Source: a virus
Virus record (IMG/VR): IMGVR_UViG_3300038491_000058
Span: 1-48,147 of that record
Strand: one strand, 5' to 3'
Length of the DNA: 48,147 nt
Part shown: positions 30,914 through 36,816 of the stretch, in pieces
Position numbering within the stretch: position 1 is the first letter of the stretch
How the letters are laid out: each line of letters begins with the position of its first letter
Made by a program: the position numbers and the translations under genes
Notes under the pieces: generated by a model
The model's input: the letters and a program-made list of their open reading frames with translations, nothing else
Database searches by the model: none
Told to the model about the DNA's origin: nothing

Positions 30914-30925
30914 TATAATAATAGA
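30914..30925 (+). promoter_or_regulatory. TATAAT box 6 nt before start codon
   Basis: TATAATAATAGA then ATG at 30926, starting just after the preceding stop codon. Confidence 0.5.
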
Positions 30926-31090
30926 ATGAAGAAGCCACTTAAGGTTAAGAGAGTTAAGCGCAACACAATGGAGGTCCGTAATTTGACTAGACATACGGTA
31001 ACACCACCTACATTTTCATTTAAAGATAAGAAAAAAGCTGCTAACAGAAAGGCATGCAGAAAGCGAAATTATGAGAGAGACAGAGATTAG
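30926..31090 (+). CDS. Very basic small protein, 54 aa
   Basis: MKKPLKVKRVKRNTMEVRNL, then PPTFSFKDKKKAANRKACRKRN. About a third of the residues are Lys or Arg. Basic peptides of this size are frequent in T4-like phages; this one may bind nucleic acid. The stop lies inside the next gene (20 nt overlap). Confidence 0.55.
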   Translation: MKKPLKVKRVKRNTMEVRNLTRHTVTPPTFSFKDKKKAANRKACRKRNYERDRD

Positions 31091-31346
31091 TCGGGAGTTA
31101 TTAGAAACAAATCCTTTGCTGTGGATTAAAGAGAAGGATAAAATATACTTAAAAGGTACAAATGTACAGGATTTAAATTCAGATGGAGTCGTGCAGAGTA
31201 TTGTTAGTGAAGATGGTAGCTGGTTTGTTAATGTTGAAACAGAAGCAGGAGAATCAATTCATGTTAATTTAAGTGATGTTATTAGTGTTAAGATATTTAA
31301 AGATACACCTGACGCAAATAGTACAACCGGCACTTTATCTGTCTAA
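31071..31346 (+). CDS. Small hypothetical protein, 91 aa
   Basis: Beta-rich (KDKIYLKGTNVQDL, GSWFVNVETEAGESIHVNLSDVISVKIF), like a small SH3-type barrel. It begins within the upstream basic-protein gene. Function unknown. Confidence 0.6.
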   Translation: MRETEISRELLETNPLLWIKEKDKIYLKGTNVQDLNSDGVVQSIVSEDGSWFVNVETEAGESIHVNLSDVISVKIFKDTPDANSTTGTLSV

Positions 31347-31385
31347 TTACCTGAACGCATATTAACCACTAACAAATAAAATAAA

Positions 31386-32087
31386 ATGAAACCCGAAACT
31401 ATTTCAAATATGTCAATTAAAATTGCTGGTCATGTCCTATTATGGTACAGTGTTTGTGTTGTAGTATACTGCTCATGGGCATATATTACAAAAGGTGAAC
31501 GTGAGGTAAGAGGCAAACAATGGGAGTTAAGACAACTACCAATAGCACCAGCTGTATCTCAATCTAGGAGGGATGAGGATGTAGGTGATAATGCATTTAA
31601 TACAAGCCTGCTCGGGTATAATGAAAATGAGTATTTAGATAGTCGCCCATTACAGGAAGGGTATAAGCAGGTCGATCTAGAGTGGGGTTGTTCTGAAGAT
31701 GAACTTAAAGAGCTGTTCCGCGTTATTAAGAAAAATATACCCGACCGCAAAACTCAAGCATGGTGCGCGGCAGTAACATATGTGGAATCTCGAGGTCGAC
31801 CACATCTTATTGGTGATAAGTCGTCTAGCGGATCATATGGTGGGTGGCAGATTAATAAGAAATATCACCCTGAAATTATTAATGATATGGGTAATGACTG
31901 GGATGATTATGAAATGAATCTACTTGGGTTTCTATCTGTTATCCAGAAACAAGCGCAGTGGCGTGAAGGTCGTGATGATTATCACGGAATGTCTAGCTAT
32001 TATAATGCGGGTGGGTCATGGGATACAGACGGCAAGGTGTATGCAGATCTGGTGATGAACGCGATGAGCTCAATTTTAGAGTCATAA
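31386..32087 (+). CDS. Membrane-anchored lytic transglycosylase
   Basis: 233 aa. A signal-anchor helix covers residues 11-33 (AGHVLLWYSVCVVVYCSWAYI). A linker leads to an SLT domain from about residue 100. It contains WCAAVTYVESRGRPHL (catalytic Glu in the E-S-R/x-G motif), SSSGSYGGWQINKKYHP (GxxGxxQI-type) and MSSYYNAGG (YNAG). It cleaves peptidoglycan glycan strands. The uncleaved anchor suggests SAR-endolysin-like or virion-independent release. Together with the 3D-domain lipoprotein it suggests a lysis module. Confidence 0.78.
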   Translation: MKPETISNMSIKIAGHVLLWYSVCVVVYCSWAYITKGEREVRGKQWELRQLPIAPAVSQSRRDEDVGDNAFNTSLLGYNENEYLDSRPLQEGYKQVDLEWGCSEDELKELFRVIKKNIPDRKTQAWCAAVTYVESRGRPHLIGDKSSSGSYGGWQINKKYHPEIINDMGNDWDDYEMNLLGFLSVIQKQAQWREGRDDYHGMSSYYNAGGSWDTDGKVYADLVMNAMSSILES

Positions 32088-32101
32088 GTGTAGATAACAA
32101 A

Positions 32102-32123
32102 GGAACTCTGATATAATAATAGT
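32102..32123 (+). promoter_or_regulatory. GGAAC-type promoter, consensus
   Basis: GGAACTCTGATATAAT, AATAGT, ATG. Confidence 0.75.
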
Positions 32124-32351
32124 ATGATCACCTCATGTAAGCGATACAGAACCAAAGTTGAATTCTGTAATAGAGTAGATGCGGTATGTGCATATTTTAA
32201 CACACAGCAGGAAGCGGTTGATCATCTGCACGCGTGGTCAGATAAACAAAAAGGTTATTCCGTTGAGCATATTGAAATAACTACCGTTAATGGTAACTCT
32301 TCAAGGCTAGTTTCGGAGTGGTGGAATCGTGATTGCTGCCCGGAACATTGA
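32124..32351 (+). CDS. Small hypothetical protein, 75 aa
   Basis: MITSCKRYRTKVEFCNRVDAV, then a helix, VEHIEITTVNGNSSRLVSEWWNR and CCPEH. Several Cys/His residues could bind a metal. Function unknown. Confidence 0.6.
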   Translation: MITSCKRYRTKVEFCNRVDAVCAYFNTQQEAVDHLHAWSDKQKGYSVEHIEITTVNGNSSRLVSEWWNRDCCPEH

Positions 32352-32364
32352 TTAATAACTAGAT

Positions 32365-32571
32365 ATGGAGTTTGCAGATAGAGCACATATTGTACAATTT
32401 AAAAACCATTGCAACGTATGGATAACAGAAACAGTTGAGTTAGAGCCCGAGCCGGCGTTCCGCCGCGCAAGTTACTTATTACAATTTGAATATAATATAG
32501 TGAGAGTTATAACACCAGATGGTATAGTAATTGAAGACGAAGATATTGACATGTCAGGCTATATATTTTAA
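32365..32571 (+). CDS. Small acidic hypothetical protein, 68 aa
   Basis: MEFADRAHIVQFKNHCNVWIT, TVELEPEPAFRRASYLLQFEYN, and the acidic end VIEDEDIDMSGYIF. It is followed after 3 nt by the next gene, suggesting one transcript. Function unknown. Confidence 0.55.
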   Translation: MEFADRAHIVQFKNHCNVWITETVELEPEPAFRRASYLLQFEYNIVRVITPDGIVIEDEDIDMSGYIF

Positions 32572-32574
32572 AAA

Positions 32575-32877
32575 ATGAAAAACACATTATATATTTTGAG
32601 GGGCCCGGACGAAGATGCTCGGGCCAAATACATTCACAAACGCAAATTTAAATGTTGCTTTGAGGTAAAGAAAGTTGATGAGGAGATGCAGAGAACGGTT
32701 GAAGGTGTGTTAAAGGCAGGTAAAAACAAAACTGTAGTCGTCTCCAGTACATTTGATCAATTCTATATAATGGCACCCTATCTAGCGCTCGGTAGGAAGT
32801 ACCAATATGATATCGAGGTGTTAAGACTACCTCATCTAAAAGGCAACCAATACGGGGGCGAGATATATGTTTGCTAG
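32575..32877 (+). CDS. Hypothetical protein, 100 aa, possible degenerate P-loop kinase
   Basis: It begins NTLYILRGPDEDARAKYI, where phage polynucleotide-kinase-like proteins have LYILRGxPGSGKS. The Walker A Lys is missing. KTVVVSSTFDQFYIMAPYLALGRKYQYDIEVLRL follows, reminiscent of the kinase V-x-D strand. It may be a remnant or a noncatalytic relative. Confidence 0.45.
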   Translation: MKNTLYILRGPDEDARAKYIHKRKFKCCFEVKKVDEEMQRTVEGVLKAGKNKTVVVSSTFDQFYIMAPYLALGRKYQYDIEVLRLPHLKGNQYGGEIYVC

Positions 32878-32995
32878 CTACACTGCTACTAGTGTATACA
32901 GATGCATGAGTGCTTAAGTTGGGTTGTAAATATAGAGGAAATATTACCTGTTAACGAATATAGCTTGCAGGTAAAAAATTAGCAAATTAATTATT

Positions 32996-33208
32996 ATGGC
33001 AGATATAGACTGGGGAATGGCGATTGATCAATACGAGCACGGATATGGCGAGGAGGGCAGCGGTTCTTACGGGTGGGGCGAGAAGAGATGTAAGTTCTGC
33101 GGGAAGGGATTTCTGCACTGGGAGCAGCGAGATGATAGGTGGGTATTAGTTAATGGTCGTGGGGAGACTCATAAGTGTATTAAACCTCAGGGAACAACAT
33201 CTCCCTAG
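32996..33208 (+). CDS. Small zinc-finger-like protein, 70 aa
   Basis: MADIDWGMAIDQYEHGYGEEGSG, then CKFCGKGFLHWEQRDDRWVLVNGRGETHKC (C-x-x-C ... H-x-C). A one-zinc treble-clef-like layout is seen in many phage small proteins. Function unknown. Confidence 0.6.
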   Translation: MADIDWGMAIDQYEHGYGEEGSGSYGWGEKRCKFCGKGFLHWEQRDDRWVLVNGRGETHKCIKPQGTTSP

Positions 33209-33297
33209 CTAGCTCAATAACATCACATGCATACCAACTTACCATATTAATACAGCTAACAGGTAGATTAAATTGTATCTAGGCATATATAGTATTA

Positions 33298-33522
33298 ATG
33301 GGGGGCACTGACAATGAATTTACTGAGAAGAGCCGTAAAGCATTTCAACAATGGTATGAGGATGATTCACTACCATTGGAACACTCAAATTGGTTCCGGA
33401 GAGATGAAGATATGGACTATATAATCAATCACGTTGATGCAGCATGGAGAGGGTGGCATGCAGCATATAATCATGTAGTAGATACAGAGTACAATAATTT
33501 TAAACAACAAGAAGAGCTTTAA
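33298..33522 (+). CDS. Small hypothetical protein, 74 aa
   Basis: KAFQQWYEDDSLPLEHSNWFRR, then AAWRGWHAAYNHV. Trp-rich helical pairs like this are frequent in phage early proteins. It ends with a Gln/Glu tail and is followed by AAGGAG before the next ATG. Function unknown. Confidence 0.55.
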   Translation: MGGTDNEFTEKSRKAFQQWYEDDSLPLEHSNWFRRDEDMDYIINHVDAAWRGWHAAYNHVVDTEYNNFKQQEEL

Positions 33523-33530
33523 GGAGACTC

Positions 33531-34019
33531 ATGACAGCACACCATAGGCAACAACTACTATTTAGTAATATTTTTCAAGTAGCTAGCAATATAAACGAAA
33601 TAGTAGCTGGTAGTTTTTCCGGTCACCTCATTTGGTCTGAGATTTATAACAACACTACTGATTTAATACCTAGTAGGCTCGTCTCAAACCGGGGTGAAGC
33701 GTTTAATATAACACAACCTGAAAGGGAACTCCTATATAATATATATATGAGCGTCGTCGGTTGGATAATCAAATGGACATGTGGGTTAGTGTTGCTGATA
33801 ACCACTCTCATCTGGATAACAGGCTGGTTAATTTTGATCTGGGCCACCATCGGCTTGAATCCCATAGAAGTGCGTCCGGATAACTCCCAACCTATACAAC
33901 ACTCTGTAGAGTATAATGCAGAGGTAGAGATAATATCCCCTGTTATTGTAGGTGCACCTAAGAAAAGCAAAGTATCAAACATTTACAACAACCCTAAACT
34001 ACCACCAAGAAAGAACTAA
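33531..34019 (+). CDS. Membrane protein, long form (internal start at 33747)
   Basis: 162 aa, preceded by AAGGAG 5 nt before the ATG, one of the few good Shine-Dalgarno sites in the window. The first 72 residues are soluble. Residues 73-105 hold one or two hydrophobic helices (WTCGLVLLITTLIWITGWLILIW), followed by a Pro/Lys-rich tail. A GGAAC-type promoter with leaderless spacing occurs in frame at 33725, so a 90 aa short form from 33747 is also expected. Either or both may be real. Confidence 0.5.
   Translation: MTAHHRQQLLFSNIFQVASNINEIVAGSFSGHLIWSEIYNNTTDLIPSRLVSNRGEAFNITQPERELLYNIYMSVVGWIIKWTCGLVLLITTLIWITGWLILIWATIGLNPIEVRPDNSQPIQHSVEYNAEVEIISPVIVGAPKKSKVSNIYNNPKLPPRKN
33725..33746 (+). 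promoter_or_regulatory. GGAAC-type promoter inside a reading frame
   Basis: GGAACTCCTATATAAT, then ATATAT, then the in-frame ATG at 33747. Confidence 0.65.
33747..34019 (+). CDS. Membrane protein, short form, 90 aa
   Basis: MSVVGWIIKWTCGLVLL start, hydrophobic to about residue 35, then a periplasmic or cytoplasmic tail IEVRPDNSQPIQHSVEYNAE. Promoter spacing supports this start. It is nested in the frame starting at 33531. Confidence 0.55.
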   Translation: MSVVGWIIKWTCGLVLLITTLIWITGWLILIWATIGLNPIEVRPDNSQPIQHSVEYNAEVEIISPVIVGAPKKSKVSNIYNNPKLPPRKN

Positions 34020-34020
34020 T

Positions 34021-34164
34021 ATGAAAAATACTATCAAAAAATTAATTAAACGCTTCCGCAATAAGAGGGAGTCAGTATATGGACCAGCTATATTCCATGT
34101 AAGGCCTTGGCTAGATAAAGAAGTTGATGAGCAATTGCACAAAAGAGCTTTTAAATTGTGGTAG
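34021..34164 (+). CDS. Small basic protein, 47 aa
   Basis: MKNTIKKLIKRFRNKRESVY basic helix, then GPAIFHVRPWLDKEVDEQLHKRAF. It starts one base after the preceding stop (TAAT-ATG). Function unknown. Confidence 0.5.
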   Translation: MKNTIKKLIKRFRNKRESVYGPAIFHVRPWLDKEVDEQLHKRAFKLW

Positions 34165-34209
34165 ACCGTAGGCCTAGAAACAATTACTGATCTTAGATTT
34201 ATTCAAGAC

Positions 34210-34398
34210 ATGCAAATCACAGGAGACCATAATATATCCACTAAACTTAGAAATAGTATCACCGATTTACATTTGCGTGTGGCTGATAAGGTATATGAAC
34301 ATGTTACAGAAGAGGTTTGGTACGATACCCGTTCTAATGTTTGGCACACTGTACTGGTTAGCGTTCGAGACAGCATACGTGATGTGTTAGACAGATGA
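34210..34398 (+). CDS. Tetrapeptide-repeat array member A (diverged), 62 aa
   Basis: MQITGDHNISTKLRNSITDLHLRV, then DKVYEHVTEEVWYDTRSNVWHTVL. Val/Ile at every fourth residue is only partly kept. It is the first gene of the array. No promoter element is seen before it. Confidence 0.5.
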   Translation: MQITGDHNISTKLRNSITDLHLRVADKVYEHVTEEVWYDTRSNVWHTVLVSVRDSIRDVLDR

Positions 34399-34404
34399 AA
34401 GTAG

Positions 34405-34424
34405 GGAACATATATAATACAGAT
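34405..34424 (+). promoter_or_regulatory. GGAAC-type promoter, short spacer variant
   Basis: GGAACATATATAAT then ACAGAT then ATG at 34425. Confidence 0.55.
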
Positions 34425-34637
34425 ATGAAAGTAGGTGATATATCTTATGAGATACGTAATAAAATGCAGGGCGAAGTGGGGTTTGAGTTGTGGGATAAGG
34501 TATTGTGCGAGGTAGGAGATGATGTATGGGATGAGGTCTGGCAAGAGGTCTGGCATGAGGTGGGGCGATCGGTGAGGTTTGGGCTAAAGGATGTGATAGA
34601 TTATAATGTAGGGAACTCTAGCATAATAAGGTTATGA
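34425..34637 (+). CDS. Tetrapeptide-repeat array member B, 70 aa
   Basis: MKVGDISYEIRNKMQGEVGFELWDKVLCEV, closely related to member G (MRVDQISYELCSKMQVEL). DDVWDEVWQEVWHEV repeats follow. It ends NVGNSSIIRL, where the next promoter is embedded; the stop overlaps the next ATG. Confidence 0.6.
   Translation: MKVGDISYEIRNKMQGEVGFELWDKVLCEVGDDVWDEVWQEVWHEVGRSVRFGLKDVIDYNVGNSSIIRL
34612..34633 (+). promoter_or_regulatory. GGAAC-type promoter (CATAAT box)
   Basis: GGAACTCTAGCATAAT, then AAGGTT, then ATG. Confidence 0.6.
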
Positions 34638-34822
34638 TTTTAAAGGAGGTAAGATATAAAGTATGGAACAAAATATGGCGTAAGGTAGAGAATGAGGCTC
34701 GGCAAACGATACAGGGTAAGGTAATACACGAGCTTTGGAATGAAGTAGAGGATGCGGTAGAGTATAGCCACTACATAGCAGATACGGTAGAAGATAAGAT
34801 AAGAAACTCTACCATAACATAG
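34634..34822 (+). CDS. Tetrapeptide-repeat array member C, 62 aa
   Basis: MILKEVRYKVWNKIWRKVENEARQTI, then VIHELWNEVEDAV and TVEDKIRNSTIT. The embedded downstream promoter has changed (CATAAC), altering the usual RNSDII end to RNSTIT. Confidence 0.6.
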   Translation: MILKEVRYKVWNKIWRKVENEARQTIQGKVIHELWNEVEDAVEYSHYIADTVEDKIRNSTIT

Positions 34823-34824
34823 AT
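34803..34824 (+). promoter_or_regulatory. Diverged promoter copy (GAAACTCTACCATAAC)
   Basis: It retains the 6 nt ATAGAT spacer before the ATG at 34825. Activity is doubtful. Confidence 0.4.
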
Positions 34825-34995
34825 ATGAATTTAACTAGTATATGGTGTGAGGTAGAGGATGAGGTAGAGGATGGGGTAGAGGAAGAGGTATGGCGTGAGG
34901 CATGGCGCGCGGTGGAGCATAAGGTATGGTATGAGGCCACTCATGAGATGAGAAGTACGGTAAGAGATAGGGTAAGGAACTCTGATATAATATAG
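34825..34995 (+). CDS. Tetrapeptide-repeat array member D, 56 aa
   Basis: MNLTSIWCEVEDEVEDGVEEEVWREAWRAV, ending VRDRVRNSDII, with V or A at every fourth position. The MNL start is shared with E, F, H, J and K. Confidence 0.6.
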   Translation: MNLTSIWCEVEDEVEDGVEEEVWREAWRAVEHKVWYEATHEMRSTVRDRVRNSDII

Positions 34996-34997
34996 AT
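34976..34997 (+). promoter_or_regulatory. GGAAC-type promoter, consensus, before a two-codon ORF
   Basis: GGAACTCTGATATAAT, ATAGAT, then ATG-GAA-TGA. The real next gene starts 30 nt later at 35028. Confidence 0.65.
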
Positions 34998-35027
34998 ATG
35001 GAATGAGGTAGAAGATGCTGTATAGAT
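34996..35027 (+). pseudogene. Decayed tetrapeptide-repeat copy
   Basis: In frame without ATG it reads I-W-N-E-V-E-D-A-V-stop, a fragment of an array member between D and E. Confidence 0.5.
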
Positions 35028-35216
35028 ATGAATTTAGAAGAGTTTAGGTATGAGATAGGGAACAAAATACGGCACAAGTTACAGCATGCGGCTTATTATA
35101 AGTTAGTGAGTAGTATAAGGGGTGAAGTAGGGCATGAGATATCAAGCAAGGTAAGGGTTGAGGTATGGGGCAAGGTATGTAATAAGGTAGAACATGCGGT
35201 ATGTAATAAGGTATAG
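35028..35216 (+). CDS. Tetrapeptide-repeat array member E, 62 aa
   Basis: MNLEEFRYEIGNKIRHKLQHAAYYKL, then VRVEVWGKVCNKVEHAVCNKV. The promoter-encoded RNSDII tail is missing; it ends directly in the repeat. Confidence 0.55.
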   Translation: MNLEEFRYEIGNKIRHKLQHAAYYKLVSSIRGEVGHEISSKVRVEVWGKVCNKVEHAVCNKV

Positions 35217-35230
35217 CATGCGGGTTGGGC

Positions 35231-35254
35231 GAACAGCTTTAACATAATATGAGT
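35231..35254 (+). promoter_or_regulatory. Diverged promoter copy (CATAAT box)
   Basis: GAACAGCTTTAACATAAT, 6 nt, then the ATG at 35255. Confidence 0.45.
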
Positions 35255-35473
35255 ATGGGAATAGATATGAATTTAGCTGGAGTAAGGAGAGAGTTGGTGG
35301 CCAAAGTAAGGCATGAGTTGCGGGGTGAGATAAGGAGTATGGTGAAGGATGAGGTATGGGGTGAGGTAAGAGATAACATATGGAGTGGGGTAGAGAACGA
35401 GATATGGAATGAGGTAAGGCGTAATGTATGGAACAGGGCATGGAATGAGGTGAGGAGCTCTAATATAATATAG
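35255..35473 (+). CDS. Tetrapeptide-repeat array member F, 72 aa
   Basis: MGIDMNLAGVRRELVAKVRHELRGEI, then VWGEVRDNIWSGVENEIWNEVRR, ending VRSSNII. The start at 35255 is chosen by 6 nt spacing; an internal MNL at 35267 matches the family start. It shares NEVRRNVWNRAWNEV with member J. Confidence 0.6.
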   Translation: MGIDMNLAGVRRELVAKVRHELRGEIRSMVKDEVWGEVRDNIWSGVENEIWNEVRRNVWNRAWNEVRSSNII

Positions 35474-35475
35474 AT
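35454..35475 (+). promoter_or_regulatory. GGAGC-type promoter
   Basis: GGAGCTCTAATATAAT, ATAGAT, ATG at 35476. Confidence 0.6.
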
Positions 35476-35670
35476 ATGAGAGTAGATCAGATATCGTATG
35501 AGCTGTGTAGTAAAATGCAGGTAGAGTTAGGGGCTAAGTTATGGGATAAAGTATTGAGTAGGGTAGAAGATGCTGTATGGAGTGAGGTATGGGTTAAGGT
35601 AGAAGATGCTGTATGGGGTGAGGTTTGGGATAAGGTAGAGCGTAAGGTAAGGAACTCTAATATAATATAG
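35476..35670 (+). CDS. Tetrapeptide-repeat array member G, 64 aa
   Basis: MRVDQISYELCSKMQVELGAKLWDKVLSRVEDAV, then VWSEVWVKVEDAVWGEVWDKV, ending RNSNII. Paralogue of member B. Confidence 0.62.
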   Translation: MRVDQISYELCSKMQVELGAKLWDKVLSRVEDAVWSEVWVKVEDAVWGEVWDKVERKVRNSNII

Positions 35671-35672
35671 AT
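35651..35672 (+). promoter_or_regulatory. GGAAC-type promoter
   Basis: GGAACTCTAATATAAT, ATAGAT, ATG at 35673, embedded in the 3' end of member G. Confidence 0.7.
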
Positions 35673-36023
35673 ATGAATTTGAATGAGATACAGTGTAAGG
35701 TGGAGGATAAGGTATGGGATGAGATCTGGGATAAGGTATGGGATGAGATCTGGGATGAGGTAAGGGGTGAGGTAGGGGATAAGGTATGGGGTGAGATATG
35801 GGATGAAGTATGGGGTGAGGTAGAGGTTAAGGTAAGGGATGAAGTATGGGATGAAGTATGGGATGAAGTATGGGATGGGGTATATGATATCATCTGGGGT
35901 GAGGTATATGATAACATATTGAATGAGATATGGGATAAGGTAAGGTGGGGAGTAGAAGATAAGGTAAGGGGTGAGGTATTTGATAAGGTAGGGCGTAAGA
36001 TAAGGAACTCTAATATAATATAG
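35673..36023 (+). CDS. Tetrapeptide-repeat array member H, longest, 116 aa
   Basis: Val or Ile stands at residues 6, 10, 14 and so on to 110: 27 positions in unbroken register of four. Consensus unit (V/I)-(W/R/E)-(D/G)-(E/K). The coding DNA is a 12 bp repeat (GATGAGGTATGG-like) almost free of C. A helix with a hydrophobic residue every four positions would wind a slow stripe, suited to a solenoid or self-associating coil. It ends RNSNII. Confidence 0.65.
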   Translation: MNLNEIQCKVEDKVWDEIWDKVWDEIWDEVRGEVGDKVWGEIWDEVWGEVEVKVRDEVWDEVWDEVWDGVYDIIWGEVYDNILNEIWDKVRWGVEDKVRGEVFDKVGRKIRNSNII

Positions 36024-36025
36024 AT
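36004..36025 (+). promoter_or_regulatory. GGAAC-type promoter
   Basis: GGAACTCTAATATAAT, ATAGAT, ATG at 36026. Confidence 0.7.
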
Positions 36026-36262
36026 ATGAATAAGGTATGGGATAAGGTAGGGGATGAGATGGAGGATAAGATAAGGGATAAGGTAAGGGATGAGGTATGG
36101 GGTGAGGTAGAGCGTAAGGTATGGGGTGAGGTAAGGGATAAGGTAAGGTATAAAGTAAGGGATGAGGTATGGGGTGAGATAAAGTGTAAAGTATTTAATA
36201 AGGTAGAAGATGCTGTATGGGGTGAGATATGGGATGAGGTAAGGAACTCTGATATAATATAG
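36026..36262 (+). CDS. Tetrapeptide-repeat array member I, 78 aa
   Basis: MNKVWDKVGDEMEDKIRDKVRDEVWGEV, then repeated VRDKVRYKVRDEVWGEI and VFNKVEDAVWGEIWDEV, ending RNSDII. It lacks the MNL start. Confidence 0.63.
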   Translation: MNKVWDKVGDEMEDKIRDKVRDEVWGEVERKVWGEVRDKVRYKVRDEVWGEIKCKVFNKVEDAVWGEIWDEVRNSDII

Positions 36263-36264
36263 AT
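36243..36264 (+). promoter_or_regulatory. GGAAC-type promoter, consensus
   Basis: GGAACTCTGATATAAT, ATAGAT, ATG at 36265. Confidence 0.72.
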
Positions 36265-36462
36265 ATGAATTTGAATACGAAGATAGGGTATAAGATATGG
36301 AATGAGGTAAGGCGTAATGTATGGAACAGGGCATGGAATGAGGTATGGTACGAGGTAAGGGATGAGGTAAGAGAAGAAGTATGGGGTAAGGTAAGGTATG
36401 AGGTAGGGGGTGAGGTAGGGGGTAAGGTAGAGCGTAAGATAAGGAACTCTGATATAATGTAG
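36265..36462 (+). CDS. Tetrapeptide-repeat array member J, 65 aa
   Basis: MNLNTKIGYKIWNEVRRNVWNRAWNEVW, then VRDEVREEVWGKVRYEVGGEVGGKV, ending RNSDIM; the last codon changes because the box continues as GTAG. Confidence 0.62.
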   Translation: MNLNTKIGYKIWNEVRRNVWNRAWNEVWYEVRDEVREEVWGKVRYEVGGEVGGKVERKIRNSDIM

Positions 36463-36464
36463 AT
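36443..36464 (+). promoter_or_regulatory. GGAAC-type promoter
   Basis: GGAACTCTGATATAAT, GTAGAT, ATG at 36465. Confidence 0.7.
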
Positions 36465-36614
36465 ATGAATTTGAATGAGGTAGGGAGTGAGGTATGGGGT
36501 GAGGTAGAGCGTAAGGTAAGGGATAAGGTAGAAGATGCTGTATGGGGTGAGATATGGGATAAGGTAAGGGATAAGGTAAGGTATAAGATAGGTAACACTG
36601 ATATATCGATATAA
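36465..36614 (+). CDS. Tetrapeptide-repeat array member K, 49 aa
   Basis: MNLNEVGSEVWGEVERKVRDKVEDAV, ending YKIGNTDISI; the embedded promoter is degenerate here (GTAACACTGATATATC). Confidence 0.55.
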   Translation: MNLNEVGSEVWGEVERKVRDKVEDAVWGEIWDKVRDKVRYKIGNTDISI

Positions 36615-36685
36615 ATTTGAATACGAAGATAGGGTATGGGGTATGTAATAAGGTAGAGTTTAGTAAAGTTATAGTAAATTTATAA
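36611..36685 (+). pseudogene. Decayed array member, start codon lost
   Basis: The sequence repeats the start of member J (NLNTKIGY) but ATG has become ATA. The frame reads on GVCNKVEFSKVIVNL to a stop. Its promoter is also degenerate. It marks the end of the array. Confidence 0.6.
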
Positions 36686-36804
36686 AAACGTATAATAATG
36701 GTGGATGGTTAAGAGATGGCTAAGTTATTAACTATAAACATGCTATAACTAAAAGGTGAGGTGTATAAATGTTTAAATACAGAAATAGTTAGAGATCATC
36801 TAAA

Positions 36805-36816
36805 TATAAATAGAGT
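36805..36816 (+). promoter_or_regulatory. T4 late promoter
   Basis: Perfect TATAAATA (36805-36812), 4 nt before the ATG at 36817. The protease should be a late gene. Confidence 0.6.

Noticed and set aside
32902-32982. 26-codon frame in the gap before 32996
   Set aside because: No promoter, too short to support.
35657-36598. Long minus-strand frame of 313 codons opposite the repeat array (Ser/Thr/His/Leu repeats), and similar ones at 34835, 35142 and 38247
   Set aside because: Antisense shadow of the 12 bp coding repeat. No promoter or start signal, and the plus-strand frames have promoters and conserved ends.
34210-36685. CRISPR array
   Set aside because: Repeats are 12 bp and in coding register with no unique spacers of constant length.
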